From: Micrasema longulum
Lineage: Eukaryota; Arthropoda; Insecta; Trichoptera; Brachycentridae
DNA: 64,000 bases
Direction of reading: 5' to 3'
Assembly (NCBI GenBank): GCA_022494885.1
Contig: JAGVSM010003522.1
Location: 28,329 to 92,328, forward strand
Shown here piece by piece: positions 46,510-57,892 of this stretch (the first letter of the stretch is position 1; each line of letters begins with the position of its first letter). Below the pieces are notes generated by a model that worked only from the letters and a program-made list of their open reading frames with translations, made no database searches and had not been told where the DNA came from. Position numbers and translations under genes: made by a program.

Positions 46510-47865
46510 AAATTGTTGATCGTTACATCACGTTTTAGATTGTTTTTGTTATTTACTTGATTGTTAATGACACGTTTTCCTCCAATTTTTCGATATGTAT
46601 ACTATTTTTTCAAATTTAAAAAAAAAAAATGCCATACAAGCAAGTGTACTGATTATTATCGTGATCCAGAATATATGTTTAAGTACGATTTAAAATATCC
46701 CATCAGGCAGATAAAATGCTAAACTAAATTAACCAACCTGTGAAAAATATAATAAAATTTATGTAATGAAGATTCCTTAGAGCGAGCAGTTTTGCCTAAA
46801 TGTGATTTCACTTCTAGTAAAAAAAAATACGTCTCCACTCTTATGATAATTAACCACTTAAAAGTAAAATTTAGTGAGTATTATATTACAATAATATTGG
46901 CATTAGATTCATAGAACATAAGTTTGCTATTTTATTAACCTACTTTTATTAAATCGGGTCATTTTTTATCTACTTTTATAACCACTATCAAGGTGACTAG
47001 CCAGATATATATAATATCTATAAGAATGAATTTTGTCTTTTTGCATAGATGTTTATTTACAAGAAAATAGTTTATTTAGTTTCTCGTTCAATCAAATACC
47101 TATACAACCATTTTACATTAAGCTTCAGACACTTAATAATAATAATTTAAAAAAGTTCATAGATATGCCATATTTAATCACAAGAATTATTTATTTATTT
47201 GCCAATAGGGCAGGGCTGTTACATGAATAAACATTAAAGTATTAATTTAGTTTACAACGGAATTTTTTTTTATAATTCCAGGCTCCGATTACAGCGGGAA
47301 GTTGATAGTTATTTTTTATTGATTATAAAGTAAAATCGAATATCCTGTATGGAAAAGTGTATTTTTGTACGTTATTTTTCAGTACATGTTCAATAACAGC
47401 TTGCAGACGAAGATACTTTACGAAGACGTTTTTTTTACGAATATACCTTGGGAAAATTTGATTTAACTTAATAGACTAATGAAGAAAACTGTTAACTTTT
47501 CATTGTAAACGGGACTCAAGACTTGATTATTGACGGGAGCGTATAGAACAGATCTAGATCATCCCTGTATTGATTTGCAAGCCTGTTGCGATTTATATTA
47601 TTAATTATCATTACCACCCCATTAATCTCAAACTATAAAAAGTAAGTACGTAAAAATAGAGTCACAGCGCTTCTATTTTTTTTTATACTATAAATAAAAA
47701 ATTACACTAAAAAATATTTTTTTTAAAGCTCATGACACTTTATGGTTTGCATGTTGTAATGTTCGATTAGAAAAGAAAGACTATGTTTTGAATATAAAAT
47801 CATTACTACGCGTATTTAATGTAAGGAATTGAGTTGTTTTACTTATAATACGCCCTAATTTTTAG
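46510..47865. other. No supported feature
   Basis: A+T-rich; frames to 65 codons without motif. Confidence 0.5.
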
Positions 47866-47871
47866 AACCCT

Positions 47872-47938
47872 TGTGACTCTTTCTCGGAAACGCAAGGTTC
47901 CGCGGAACACCTATTAGAAACCACTGGAATAGCATAAT
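47872..47938 (-). mobile_element. hAT-like terminus (minus)
   Basis: The minus strand reads CAGTGGTTTCTAATAGGTGT and TCCGCGGAACCTTGCGTTTC. The CAGTGGTT start and CCGCGGAACC motif are typical of hAT ends. No partner end or transposase is seen nearby. Confidence 0.6.
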
Positions 47939-48194
47939 ATTATTTCTCGCAATTATGCTTGCCACAAACCTAGACAGATTGCGAAGCAATTAATTTTATA
48001 TAGCTACGAGTTTACTAGTAAAAACGGTCCTGGAAATTATGGCTGGAGGTACTTCAAAATATGTCTGCTTTTGAATAATAGAAATAAAATTTCACGCGCT
48101 AAGCTAATATGATTCGCATGCTAATGAAATCAATTGAAAATAGCAATAATTTCCATATCAGACAGCAAGCTCTAGACAGCGTTTCGCAATAAAT

Positions 48195-48232
48195 AGTTTA
48201 AAATTGGAGTCAAAGTTTAAAATTGGAGTCAA
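48195..48232. repeat. Two-copy 18-bp tandem repeat
   Basis: AGTTTAAAATTGGAGTCA is present twice head to tail. Minor local duplication. Confidence 0.85.
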
Positions 48233-48239
48233 AATATTA

Positions 48240-49660
48240 TGAATATTTCATAGCAAATGATTGATTCGATTCAAGGCAGTATCAAACATATAATAAAAAT
48301 GAAGATAAATATAAGCAATGAAAAGACTTTTATTTTACAGCTGGAATGCATAATATATCACGTAAATTAAACACAGACGCAGTATGGTGCCCTTTTAACT
48401 CAAATGGGGGGTATTTGTTTTTCACCTACAAACTCTCCATTTTTGACAATATTCAATATTTTATAGAGGATTATTTTGATCAATAAACGAATCTATTTGT
48501 CTTTAACTATAGTTTTTTGATCCTTGTAATTCGAGGCTTTACATTTTTATAACTTTTCTGGATAGACAGAGATCTTAACAAAGACGAGCAAATTACTAGA
48601 GACGGAAACCTTTGGAAGGAAATTTTAAAATCTAGGCAGTCCAGCCAATAATATATTACAATTTTTTTTATTTTAATTTTAAGTTTTCGGGTTTTTTTTT
48701 CTTTATTTGCCATTTTTCCATCCATTTTGTTTATATGAGTGTTTTATATTTTGTTTTTATAATTGTTTTTTTATGCTTTGTAATATGAGCCGTCGAAAAA
48801 AAATAGGTTGACTGTCACATCGCGTCGGTCGTAGAAAGAGATATGGATTATATTATAACTTAATTTACACATTCGTATCATATTTTTAAGTTCTGTTTTT
48901 CGCTTTGATTTACAAATTTATAAATACAATTTAGCTGCAAAGATTGAACGGCAAACTACAAATATGCACTATAAATAATTCTAGAACTAAAACAATATTT
49001 ACATTTACACAGATTTTCCCCGCTAGCATAAAAATGAATTTAAACGACTCCCATCGGCAAATTATATAAACAGCAAGTTTGTATATTTTGGTAAAATATC
49101 AATTTTAAATGAAAATATTTGATCGGTTTAGCTTTTATGAAGTAAACATTTCCAAACTTTTACGAATTCGTTCAAAAACTTGGGTTTAATAATCCCATAA
49201 CTATTTTAAATGTGGTCTTTTTCTTCATCCTGGGATTGTCCCAACTGATTACAAGGGTCGGCTGTAGGAGTCGCATTTTTTTGTTCTCCGGCTGTAGATT
49301 CTTCGGTTTTGGGTTTCTTTGCTGTCGTTCTTACAGCTTACTGTTTATGACACCCAGGCTACCACGAAGGCATGAACTCTTAATTTTACATTTTAGTGAT
49401 ACTCCTGCCGACCACCTAAACATTTGTCTTTTTGCAGTTTCAAGTTGCCTAAAGCACGTGGGCAATAAGCTCGCAACCCGCCTAGAAATTGCTAGAACAA
49501 CTTTCACAGCGTCTAGAACTCTAGTCTATACTCTGAATTTCATCCATCCCATACCTATTGTAAGGTCCGCAGCACATATTGCGTCTTTGTAAACAAGTGG
49601 TCCGAGATACTTAGATAAATGGAGATGGCCATTTATCTAAGAACACCCAGACCTGAGAAA
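48240..49660. other. No supported gene; two weak items
   Basis: 48595-48655 (GAGACGGAAACC...AATCTAGGCAGTCCAGCC) is a poor family 1 trace. 49212-49592 holds a 126-codon frame somewhat richer in G+C (CGCCTAGAAATTGCTAG), with no motif I can name. It may be old coding debris. Confidence 0.35.
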
Positions 49661-49669
49661 AAACTTAAA

Positions 49670-50385
49670 ACGGATAGTGGTTTGGGTGAATACCGGATAT
49701 TCGGCAAGCCCCTTAGCTGGATAGCCGGATATTTTTCAATAATAAACAGTTTTTCTAAGATAAAATACTTGGTTTTTATTTTTATCTTCCTTTAGATATC
49801 GACCATGTTCAGGTAAAAGGCGGTATCCCACAAAATAAAATAAATACATCATGAAGAAAAATTAGTAAAAACACGCCGGTTCTCGATTTTCTTTCATAGT
49901 TAAAATCAACACTTTTAATGGGCATAAAATAAAAACGGGTTAAAATATTTTCATGATATCTTTATTGATCACCTATCGATCGATAATTTTTATATCTATA
50001 TGGTTTGTAAGTTTATTAATTAAATACTAATAATGGTTTAGGGTGGTTCCACCTCGTGCACTTTATTTAGTTTTACGCAAAATTATTTTTAAACAAAAAA
50101 ATATTTTCGATAAACCTTTTTTATTTGCCGGTTAAATTCTTTTTCTAGGTTGCATACTGCACACTGGCGAACACTTTTACGCAAAAAAGTCAATTTTTCA
50201 AATAATGAGGGTTAATTCCTTTTTCTTGAACACGGTCGATATCAATAAATCATTTAGTGGTGTTCATTTCATGAAATTATCGCAGTTTAATAAATATTAG
50301 GTACCCGCCGGATATTGAGCTACTATTCTGCCGGATAGTAAAATAAAGCCGGATACCGGATAGTTACCGGATATTCATTTCACAT
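49670..50385. mobile_element. Non-autonomous element with CCGGATA subterminal repeats
   Basis: Left cluster ACCGGATATTCGGCAAG and GGATAGCCGGATATTT (49690-49733). Right cluster CGCCGGATATTGAG, TGCCGGATAGT, GCCGGATACCGGATAG and ACCGGATATTC (50308-50374). Repeated short CCGGATA motifs near both ends and no coding between is a hAT-like layout. Exact termini and duplication are not resolved. Confidence 0.65.
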
Positions 50386-50424
50386 CTAGAAAAAGGCACA
50401 TTTTAATTTGCGTTCTTACCGAAA

Positions 50425-50490
50425 ATTGAGCCCGGAACCTTCCGTGCGTTAGCTACGCGTAACCGCAACACCACGGAGGCCGAGTGACGT
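50425..50490 (-). mobile_element. tRNA-like SINE head (minus)
   Basis: Minus strand GGCCTCCGTGGTGTTGCGGT, TACGCGTAGCTAACGC and GGAAGGTTCCGGGCTC give a box A-like region and a poor box B. Same start (GGCCTCCGTGGTG) as family B. Confidence 0.5.
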
Positions 50491-50499
50491 TATGACTGT

Positions 50500-50975
50500 A
50501 ATATTTTATTTTTTTTAATCTCAAGTATCTAACTGCCAGGGTATCATTTCCGAGTATATTTCGGATGGTTATTAAACTGTTGACCATGAGATCATCAATC
50601 TGCAGTTTCCAGCCGAATTACTAGTAAACCTTTCAACGGACGAGCAAGTATCAGAAACATAAATAAATGTTTTAATAATGTGCGATCAAATCATCAACAA
50701 ACTGATCACATATCAAGTATTCTTTCGTTCTCAGAAACTAAAGCCATTTTCAAGGGAAGTGTACAAGTTTGTATTTTGTCTAAGGGAAGAAACAATTGCA
50801 AGAGACTGCTGCGAGTCATTGTGTAGATTTATACATAATTAATCGTGTGGTCCAGATATTGATTAAAATTAACAGTTGTTATTCTGGTATTTTTAAATAA
50901 TAATATGTACGCTTCCACTTTCAATTATGTTGTATCCCAACTCAACACGAATGACTTAAGATAATTTATATACAA
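50500..50975. other. No supported feature
   Basis: Mixed to A+T-rich sequence without frames or repeat ends. Confidence 0.45.
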
Positions 50976-50982
50976 ATTTGTC

Positions 50983-51232
50983 GGCCTCGTGGTGTAATGG
51001 CCAGCGCATTTGCCTACCATGCAAGAGGTCTCGGGTTCGATTCCAGACATGGTTGATATGCAATATTTATTTAAAAGGGTGTTTTTACACTAAAAATATT
51101 TCATAGTCCGTGGACTGGTACCTGAAGCGTGAGACTGATTACCTTCATGTCACAAAAATGATCAAGATAAACAGCGATTGGTGTGCCGATGCAGTGCCCT
51201 ATGCACCATTAGACGTGGAAAGGGAATAATGA
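50983..51232 (+). mobile_element. tRNA-derived SINE, family A, best copy
   Basis: Box A-like TGGTGTAATGG and box B-like GGTTCGATTCC at tRNA spacing. The body has GTACCTGAAGCGTGAGACTG, ATTACCTTCATGTCAC and GATTGGTGTGCCGATGCAG then TGCCCTATGCACC. The internal Pol III promoter looks intact. A 3'-side acceptor complement is absent, so it is a SINE and not a tRNA. Confidence 0.9.
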
Positions 51233-51370
51233 TGTTGTACAAATACATTTATTTCTTTTTCTATATATCTTTACCTTTTTTATTGAATATAAATTGTTAC
51301 TTGAATTATAAAAATTAAACTTTTATATTATTTATTTATTTAAATCTTTGTACATAATGTTATTTATACA

Positions 51371-51470
51371 TTGGCGGGCTTATTGCCAAATGGCAATTTC
51401 TTTCAACCAACCAATACTATCGGTTGATCGGGAGAAATTGCCATTTGTCAATAAGCCCGTCAATGTAAAA
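51371..51470. repeat. Inverted pair of LINE tails
   Basis: TTGGCGGGCTTATTGCCAAA then TGGCAATTTCTTTCAACC faces GATCGGGAGAAATTGCC and ATTTGTCAATAAGCCCGTCA across about 20 bases. Each arm is the tail motif of the LINE at 3.8 kb, so two tails lie head to head. Confidence 0.75.
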
Positions 51471-51724
51471 TTAACATTATGCGCAAAAAGTTTTTCTTTA
51501 AAAACAGGTTTCCTGGCCTCATGGAGTTAGGGATACGTTATTATTTTTTTTGTAATGTATGCATTTGTATAAATAAATAAATTACATTAAATTTTGCCTG
51601 CTTAGAGCCAGCTGTAACAAAAAAAGTTGAGTTAAAAAAGTTTCAGGTTAAGTTATTTCAATGTTTAAGTCTGGATTTTAAGCTATTGGTACTTAAAATC
51701 CTCATTTAAATTAAGACTTTTAAA

Positions 51725-51870
51725 TCTATCACAACGAGCAGCCAAACCTTTTTCGAGAAGGAATATAGAAGTCTAGGCATTGACAGGGTATCTGATTTGT
51801 CGTTGGCTGGTTTAAGTAGCTTTAAGCTTTACACACTAACGGTGAATGTTACGGTTACGTGGTGTGTAAA
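51725..51870 (+). mobile_element. MITE family 1, 5' half
   Basis: AACGAGCAGCCAAACCTTTT, GAGAAGGAATATAGAAGTC, TAGGCATTGACAGGG, CGTTGGCTGGTTTAAGTAG and TTTACACAC. It abuts the SINE at 51877. Confidence 0.7.
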
Positions 51871-51876
51871 ATTTTC

Positions 51877-52042
51877 TTGCCGGGAATGCAGGAATCGAAC
51901 CCGGGACCTAAAACATGTGAGACCAACGCGCCAACGTACGAGGCGGACTAATCTCCATCGAGACGAAAAGACCTGTCCAGTTCTCGTTCTGTTTCACACA
52001 GACAACTGTGTTCTTCATTCACCCGGATACAGAAAATAAATG
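51877..52042 (-). mobile_element. SINE with 5' module and tRNA-like head (minus)
   Basis: Minus strand: CCGGGTGAATGAAGAACACA, then GTGTGAAACAGAACGAG and CTGGACAGGTCTTTTCGTC (5' module), then GTCCGCCTCGTACGTTGGC, box B-like GGTTCGATTCCTG. It stops soon after the head. The 5' module equals that at 41611. Confidence 0.75.
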
Positions 52043-52074
52043 TTAAGTTGATGCAAATTAAGTTTTATGTGTTG

Positions 52075-52790
52075 TGAGGAAGTTCAGTGCTACTGTGAAT
52101 AGGATATAAAAAATGTTTTCTAGCACAATATTCCGACTCGTAGATTGAGAAACAATGAAGTACTGTTCATCGATCAGCATAGAACAAACTATGGCCTAAA
52201 TTCTCCAATGACCGGCCTTTGTCGTATTGTTAACTCAAGACAAGATATGGACTTTTTTGGCTTAAGTTTACAACGATTTAAACGAGCACTAAATAAAGAG
52301 TCCAGATCTTGTCTCGATGTCCCTTATGTTTGTCAATGCTTCTTTCTTTTTTTTTTAAATGTTTTAAACTATTCTTTTATTGTAATATTTAAACCTTATA
52401 AATTGTATACATGTACAATGTCCGTTAATAAATAAATAAATAACACGCGGTAAAAATTGGAGCAATAAATTGTACGGCAAATTTCTTTAAAATGTAAAAA
52501 AATTATGAAAATAATTTATATTCAATCAAACTACTTTGAACGAGTCACTAGTTTCTCAGAATCCACAAATGATATTGTTATAATTGATTTTCGGTTTACG
52601 GGAAGCCAATTAACCGATCAGCAGAACTCACCGAAGAGAACTTGTGACGTCACACGCGATGTAATTTTAAAATTACAAAACTTCAAAAAATCATTTCGCT
52701 GATAATACGATTCATATGCATATTTTTTTCTAATCTCCCTTAGTTTGATGGTCTATTAACAAATAATAAAAAAAAACACTCAACTTCTTA
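52075..52790. mobile_element. MITE family 2 copy split by a LINE fragment
   Basis: Left piece TGAGGAAGTTCAGTGCTACT to 52127. Right piece from about 52441 (ACACGCGGTAAAAATT) to CACTCAACTTCTTA at 52790. The pieces rejoin exactly where the family consensus reads TTTTCTTACACGCGGTAAAA, proving that the middle is an insertion. Confidence 0.85.
52128..52440 (+). pseudogene. LINE reverse transcriptase C-terminus nested in MITE family 2
   Basis: Frame IPTRRLRNNEVLFIDQHRTN, then YGLNSPMTGLCRIVNS and DMDFFGLSLQRFKRALN matches the LF...HRT..G..SP...L....N segment at the C-terminus of CR1/Jockey-like LINE proteins. It ends with a short 3' part (AATGTCCGTTAATAAATAAA). Strong 5' truncation. Confidence 0.85.
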
Positions 52791-53159
52791 TTGCAAAACT
52801 CCAACTATCCGGATCAATGAGTGTCAGATTTTATTATTTTTTAAATAATACGGCAAATTGGAATCACATTGAAAACTTCCTATTTCCTAGTAACGATCTG
52901 GATATTTGGCAATCCGGATGACTGCAGTTCAGATAAACGGAGTTCTACTGTTTTTGCAATCGAACATATTTACGTTACAATAATAATTTCATTATTTTCT
53001 ATTACCTCACCTCGCTGGGCACAATTCGTGTCGAGGCATCCATTTGCGTTAGGCATTTACATTATGCTCCTGGTTTTTTTTTTGTTTTAAGGAATAACCA
53101 GCTAAGCCTCTCTATTTAGAGGCTTGTCATCAGATAGGTGGAAAAAATATGGAAGGAGG

Positions 53160-53945
53160 TAATTTTTTTTTCACACATATATTATTTACATAGAAATAAA
53201 ATTGGAAAAAATGCCCACAAAGACTTCAGCGTCTGAGCGTGGCCCATTCTTTTTTCAATTATTAAAAAGTTTATCGCATATATATGGTATGACATAACCA
53301 TGAAAAGAAAAGAAAAGAAAAATAAAAGAATAACCAAATTAACATATGCTGATATTACAAAACCATGACTTATTTGCAGTACGCATATATTTTTTATTTT
53401 TTTAAGAATGTGTCTATCTGTTCCTTCTATGCTAAACCAAGACCTCAAACCTACTTTAAACTGTACCAGTGATTTACTGTTTTGTAGATCCTTAGAAGAT
53501 TGAAGGATCTTGGACCAACATGTAAGGAGTGCCTCTGCGCGAACTCAGTTCTGCATCCTGGAACTGACAGTACACTGTCCGATCTATTACTAATACAATT
53601 GTAATTATTACTAAACAATTCCCTATTCAAGTAAACATATTTCAGGCACTGAAATAAATATAATTTTCTTAAAGTAAGGAGTCCACTCGCTACGTATAAT
53701 TTATTACTAGGAAATAGTCTATGTTTTTTGTAAATTATTTTAATTATATTTTTCTGCGAAATTTCTATTGAGCGACTATGCGCGTCCAAGACTCCTCCCC
53801 GCCCTATTATACCATATGTTATTGAAGATTGAATTATAGCGTAATGTACTATTTTTATTTTTTCTTTGGTTAAGATATTTTTCAGTCTTTGGAAAACATA
53901 AGATAAATATCTGAGTTTAATAAAAAAATTGCTACAACACACAGA
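53160..53945 (-). pseudogene. LINE reverse transcriptase C-terminal remnant with 3' region
   Basis: Minus frame 53942-53451 (163 codons) reads LRYLSYVFQRLKNILTKE, HYAIIQSSITYGIIGRGG, ISQKNIIKIIYKKHRLFPS and FAQRHSLHVGPRSFNLL. It is the same type of domain as at 36.9 kb (SI.TYG.IG.G and VGPR..NL) but only distantly related. The 3' region ends in T-rich sequence at 53160-53170 (poly-A on this strand). Confidence 0.8.
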
Positions 53946-53999
53946 CCAATCGGGAATTTTTTTTTCTTGGTTTTAATGTTAATACTCTATATTAGAATA

Positions 54000-54055
54000 T
54001 ATACACACAAACACACACATAAATATATACATACATATACACATATGCATTAATG
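54000..54055. repeat. CA/TACA microsatellite
   Basis: ACACACAAACACACACATAA followed by TATACATACATATACACATA. Confidence 0.85.
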
Positions 54056-54129
54056 GATTTAAAAATAATAATATGTAATAAGCACAGGGCATAAGTACAA
54101 GGCATTTCTACACCGACAATTTCCCTAAG

Positions 54130-54250
54130 TATTTAAATTTTAGGGGTATTTTTAACTAACCAAGTTGTGGTATAGCTGACTTCGAACCTCGGACCTCTGT
54201 GTGAGTCCGCGAAACTAACACGCGACCATAACGCAATTCGAGTTATATCT
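54130..54250 (-). mobile_element. SINE family C (minus)
   Basis: Minus strand GCGTTATGGTCGCGTGTTAG, then TTCGCGGACTCACACAGAGG and TCCGAGGTTCGAAGTCAGC. It parallels 11901-11960. Confidence 0.6.
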
Positions 54251-54459
54251 ATTTTTATAGACAGAATACTGTCGATACTAGATTACGTATTATAATATTA
54301 GTCAAAATGCAATTTGTCCGCTCTGAGTTTAGTTTATTTACGCAACCAAATTATTACTTCGCAAAATGCCTCACACTCAAATATAGGGCTTGCATATTAC
54401 GGCCCGCTCTTTATTTATTTACTTATTTTATGTACCATCATAATAAAAATAATTTAACT

Positions 54460-54690
54460 TGTTTTTGGTGCATTGGACACTGGATCAGTACTCTAATTGC
54501 AGCATATCTCGATCATTTTTGTTACATGAAAGGTAAGGTGATCAGTCTTTCGCTAATACTACTCAGTCTTGAACCTTCAAGCCTATATTTCGATTCCGCC
54601 CGGCCAGGAATCGAACCTAAGACATCAAGCATGGTAAGCGAACGCACTGACCACTGCACTACGAGGTGGTCGTATTCCCACTCGATATCC
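54460..54690 (-). mobile_element. SINE family A (minus)
   Basis: Minus strand CCACCTCGTAGTGCAGTGGT, CAGTGCGTTCGCTTACCATG, box B-like GGTTCGATTCCTGG and a body including ATCACCTTACCTTTCATG then TAACAAAAATGATCGAG. Matches the family A head and body in order. Confidence 0.75.
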
Positions 54691-55374
54691 TTTTTCAGGA
54701 TTTTTAACTGAGTCGAAAATAGATACTCCATATAAAAATATATTCGAGATTCAAGTTTGCTTCCTGGGCAGGTATGTTCTACCTACTTGTCATATCGACA
54801 TCATATGATCGAAACGAACCAATGAATGAGCGCATCAATTTAGTCCGTGCTCTTAACGTCATTAACATTAAAAATAGTTTTCATTTATGTTTTAAATAGG
54901 CTTCTGTAATAAAAAGTGCTAACTTCAAAGCGATTATAAACTCATAAATGCTCACTTGAACATGATTTTTTTTTAAACTTTTGATAATTACCAAGACAGT
55001 ATGCTTAACAATCGTCTGTCTTTATCTACCGAGCGGTTACAAAACCGGCTCATTTAACGTCTCGATACGTACACTCCGGAAAATAGTAAAACAGACGAAA
55101 AAATGTAATAATTTTTTTTTTTATGGTGGCAACTTTATTTCGCCCAGATACTCTTATATGTTAATGGGGCAGAATCTAACGACATTATTTTTTCATCTAG
55201 CCTCTCGTTTCCGAAATCGACAGTTATGTCAGAATTTAATTCGACTTTAACCTATTTCTCTGGCATATATTTAATAGGCTTTTAAAAAAATGTGCCAACC
55301 TCATAACGATTAAAAATTTAATTAAATCGTAATTAAAGGAAAAATAGGTCTCGGTGGAACAAAATTTTTGTCAC

Positions 55375-55705
55375 TTTTAATGCGTAGATAAACAAATCGA
55401 GGGGTTTTAGATCCGTCGATACAAACCGATGTACTTACATCAAAACTTGATGGGGGGGGGGGGGGGATCGCTAGCGTATCTTTATAATCGGTTGGGAGTA
55501 TTTTATCTTCAACTATGACGTCATACTGAAGCTATGTCATTTTAGTGCGTAGACATGTGTACCGTGACGTACGCTTCCTCTTGTTTCATATCGATGAACC
55601 TACCCAAAACTTGAAGGGGGGGGGTCGGTAGTTTATCTTTGTTATCGCTAGGGAGAATTTATTTTCAACTATATCGTCATGGTGAAGGTATGACGTCTTT
55701 ATCTT
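55375..55705. repeat. Two diverged tandem units (about 164 bp) each with a G-run
   Basis: AAAACTTGA followed by 15 consecutive G at 55452-55466 and, 164 bases later, AAAACTTGA then about 9 G (55616-55624). Shared sequence around both includes TGCGTAGA, TTTATCTTCAACTA-like and GACGTCAT-like blocks. Confidence 0.8.
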
Positions 55706-55967
55706 CCCATCATAATCGAGGCCCCGGTCCCCGATTCCAACGAGATGTTGTAAATTGTATTTTCGCCTTTTCTTTACAAATATAACCGCACTACTGATTT
55801 ATTAACAAAATCCTGATAGCTACCGAGCATTGACTGACAATAAAATATTTAGTTTGCGATTCAAAAGTCTACTTCGAAAAGAAAATGAGTCGGTTCAGAG
55901 AATACGTTTTTCCAGTCATTATCAGCTGAGACTATAACACGAACGTAATACGAACAATAAAGATACT

Positions 55968-56147
55968 GATGACGAAGTGCCGCTTTCTGTTCTGGCTAAT
56001 GAGACTGCCCAAACTGCTAGCAAAAAAGTTTCTAATCTTCCATTGCAAGAGGAGTTAGAGTTTACTCTGTCATCTGCTTTTAAAATCATCTGCCAATTGC
56101 CATTCAGCCTCCGTTTTATAAAATCTATTATTAAAAAAAAAAAATGA
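55968..56147 (+). pseudogene. hAT transposase remnant, segment before the C-terminal domain
   Basis: A 59-codon frame starts DDEVPLSVLANE and includes LPLQEELEF. The DDEVPLS motif is found just upstream of the dimerisation domain in a group of arthropod hAT transposases. The frame ends in an A run and a stop. Confidence 0.55.
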
Positions 56148-56520
56148 CCATAAAACAGAAAGCTGCTAGGGTAAATATTTACATATTTGAATAATTATCT
56201 TTAATATAAAAATATATCAACGTAAAAACAACCATATTCCCTTGTCCAAAATACAGTTTTTTGCCAAGCACGGGAAATGCACACAACATTTTCAATATAT
56301 TAGTTAAGTCGCTCTCTTTCAGAAAATACGTGCTGAAAGCAAAAAAACACATTTATTTTTATCTGCTTAAGGTTGACTTTGGAATACGCTTATTCTTGCT
56401 ACCTTTTTTAAAAATTAGTAATGTACCATAGTTAGTCAATATTGATGATTACAGTCTAGCAGTATTAGTGTGAAAATATATTTTAACCTCACTTGACATT
56501 TAATTCCAAAACCGCCACCG

Positions 56521-56619
56521 CTTAAATCTATACCGCCCACGAGCGTCGAAGCTGAAAGGGTTTTCTTTGCTGCCATCTATTTATCCTCTAATATACGTAA
56601 GTTTAGTAATAATAATTAG
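56521..56619 (+). pseudogene. hAT transposase C-terminal dimerisation motif
   Basis: The frame LKSIPPTSVEAERVFFAAIY then LSSNIRKFS contains the hallmark PPTSVEAERVFSAAG signature (here FFAAIY). It is in a different frame from the DDEVPLS piece, 370 bases downstream. Both are probably parts of one dead copy. Confidence 0.85.
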
Positions 56620-57180
56620 CAAGGCATTAGATTGTAAAAATTTGATTAAGTTTTTTTTCTAAAAGAATATTATTATGTGATTGATCACAGCCTTTTACTT
56701 TAGCTGTCAACTATCGAATATATTTTAACACCATATTCCAGCTTCACTAGTTCTTATACCAATAATTAATTGAATAAATATTACCATGTCTGAACACTAA
56801 ATACAAATTATTTAAGCTCTGCACTAAAACACGCAGGATCTCGCAAATACCGGGATCCCCGGGATTGAAAATCTTTGATCCCGCAAATACCGAGATTACA
56901 AATCAGCTGTGGGATTAGAAGTCCTAATTTGAATATGAAATTTTTCATGAAGAAAAATCGTTTTGAACTTTTTAGACAATTAATTAAATCCATTATCTTC
57001 CGATTGTAATCAAATACCCGCGCTCCTATTATAATTGGCAGTTAACGATGTTTTCTTCAATTATCTGTAAAGGAAATTTTTGTATTAAAAAAAGTTTTTT
57101 TTCCACATGTTTAACTACAAGTAACCGACAAAGATAGGCACTTCAAATTTTCAAACAATAAATACAAATTATAGATACCT

Positions 57181-57291
57181 GGGTTGCTATTCTGAACCAC
57201 TCTCGCGGCACGAGAAAACAGTTTTTCTCGTGTATTTTGTACGTAAATACGCTAGATAATACGACCGCGAGAGCGTTTGGAATACCACCCC
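57181..57291. mobile_element. Short palindromic MITE related to 39615-40009
   Basis: GGGTTGCTATTCTGAACCAC then TCTCGCGG faces CCGCGAGAGCGTTTGGAATA then CCACCCC. The start is one or two bases different from the 16-bp end at 39615. Confidence 0.8.
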
Positions 57292-57324
57292 TAAAGATTC
57301 TTCTGGTTAGTTCATCCTTACGTT

Positions 57325-57370
57325 TTCGATTGGCCCTTTCTAAAACAGTTTGCTGACCACTGCTCTAATA
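57325..57370 (-). mobile_element. hAT-like terminus (minus)
   Basis: The minus strand reads CAGTGGTCAGCAAACTGTTT then AGAAAGGGCC, like the CAG.GGTC.GCAAACT ends of hAT elements. Confidence 0.5.
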
Positions 57371-57892
57371 AGCTATTTGACATTCTTCGCGCTTCTATTT
57401 CATATTTTTCATGTCTGAAGACGATATTACGCAGCGAAAGTCGTAAGTGTCAGAATGCGCGATCTTACAACGGCCGTGTAGGTAATTATGGTTCTAATAA
57501 TTCCTCTTATTCTGATGACAGACGATAACGTATCGCTCACATGACGCATGTAGACAACATTAAAAACCTATTATCCCGTCTCGTATTCTGACCACATAAA
57601 CCTGACCCATGTTGCAATGAGAAAGTGTGAAATTTAGCGATATCAAATACTAGTATGTTTATTGAATTATTAAAAATTTTCATGACATTACAGCATACCT
57701 GCCAATCACAATGTACATATGAGTATTTTTTTTAATACAAGTACTAGTAAACTCGAATAATTTATTGTTGTTAATAACGAAAGTAACCAATTGTTTTTAT
57801 CTACAAATATTTCAGTATTTCTCTGAAATTGAACATTCAAACATTATTTCGACAATCATGGGTAAATCATTTATCATCCTTTTGAAAAATTG

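Noticed and set aside
49212..49592. Possible 126-codon gene
   Set aside because: No domain, hydrophobic low-complexity start and no supporting context; likely chance or old repeat coding.
50983..51058. Possible functional tRNA gene
   Set aside because: Boxes A and B are good, but the 5' end GCCTCGT has no complementary 3' acceptor strand and the sequence continues into a body shared with 9081; it is a SINE head.
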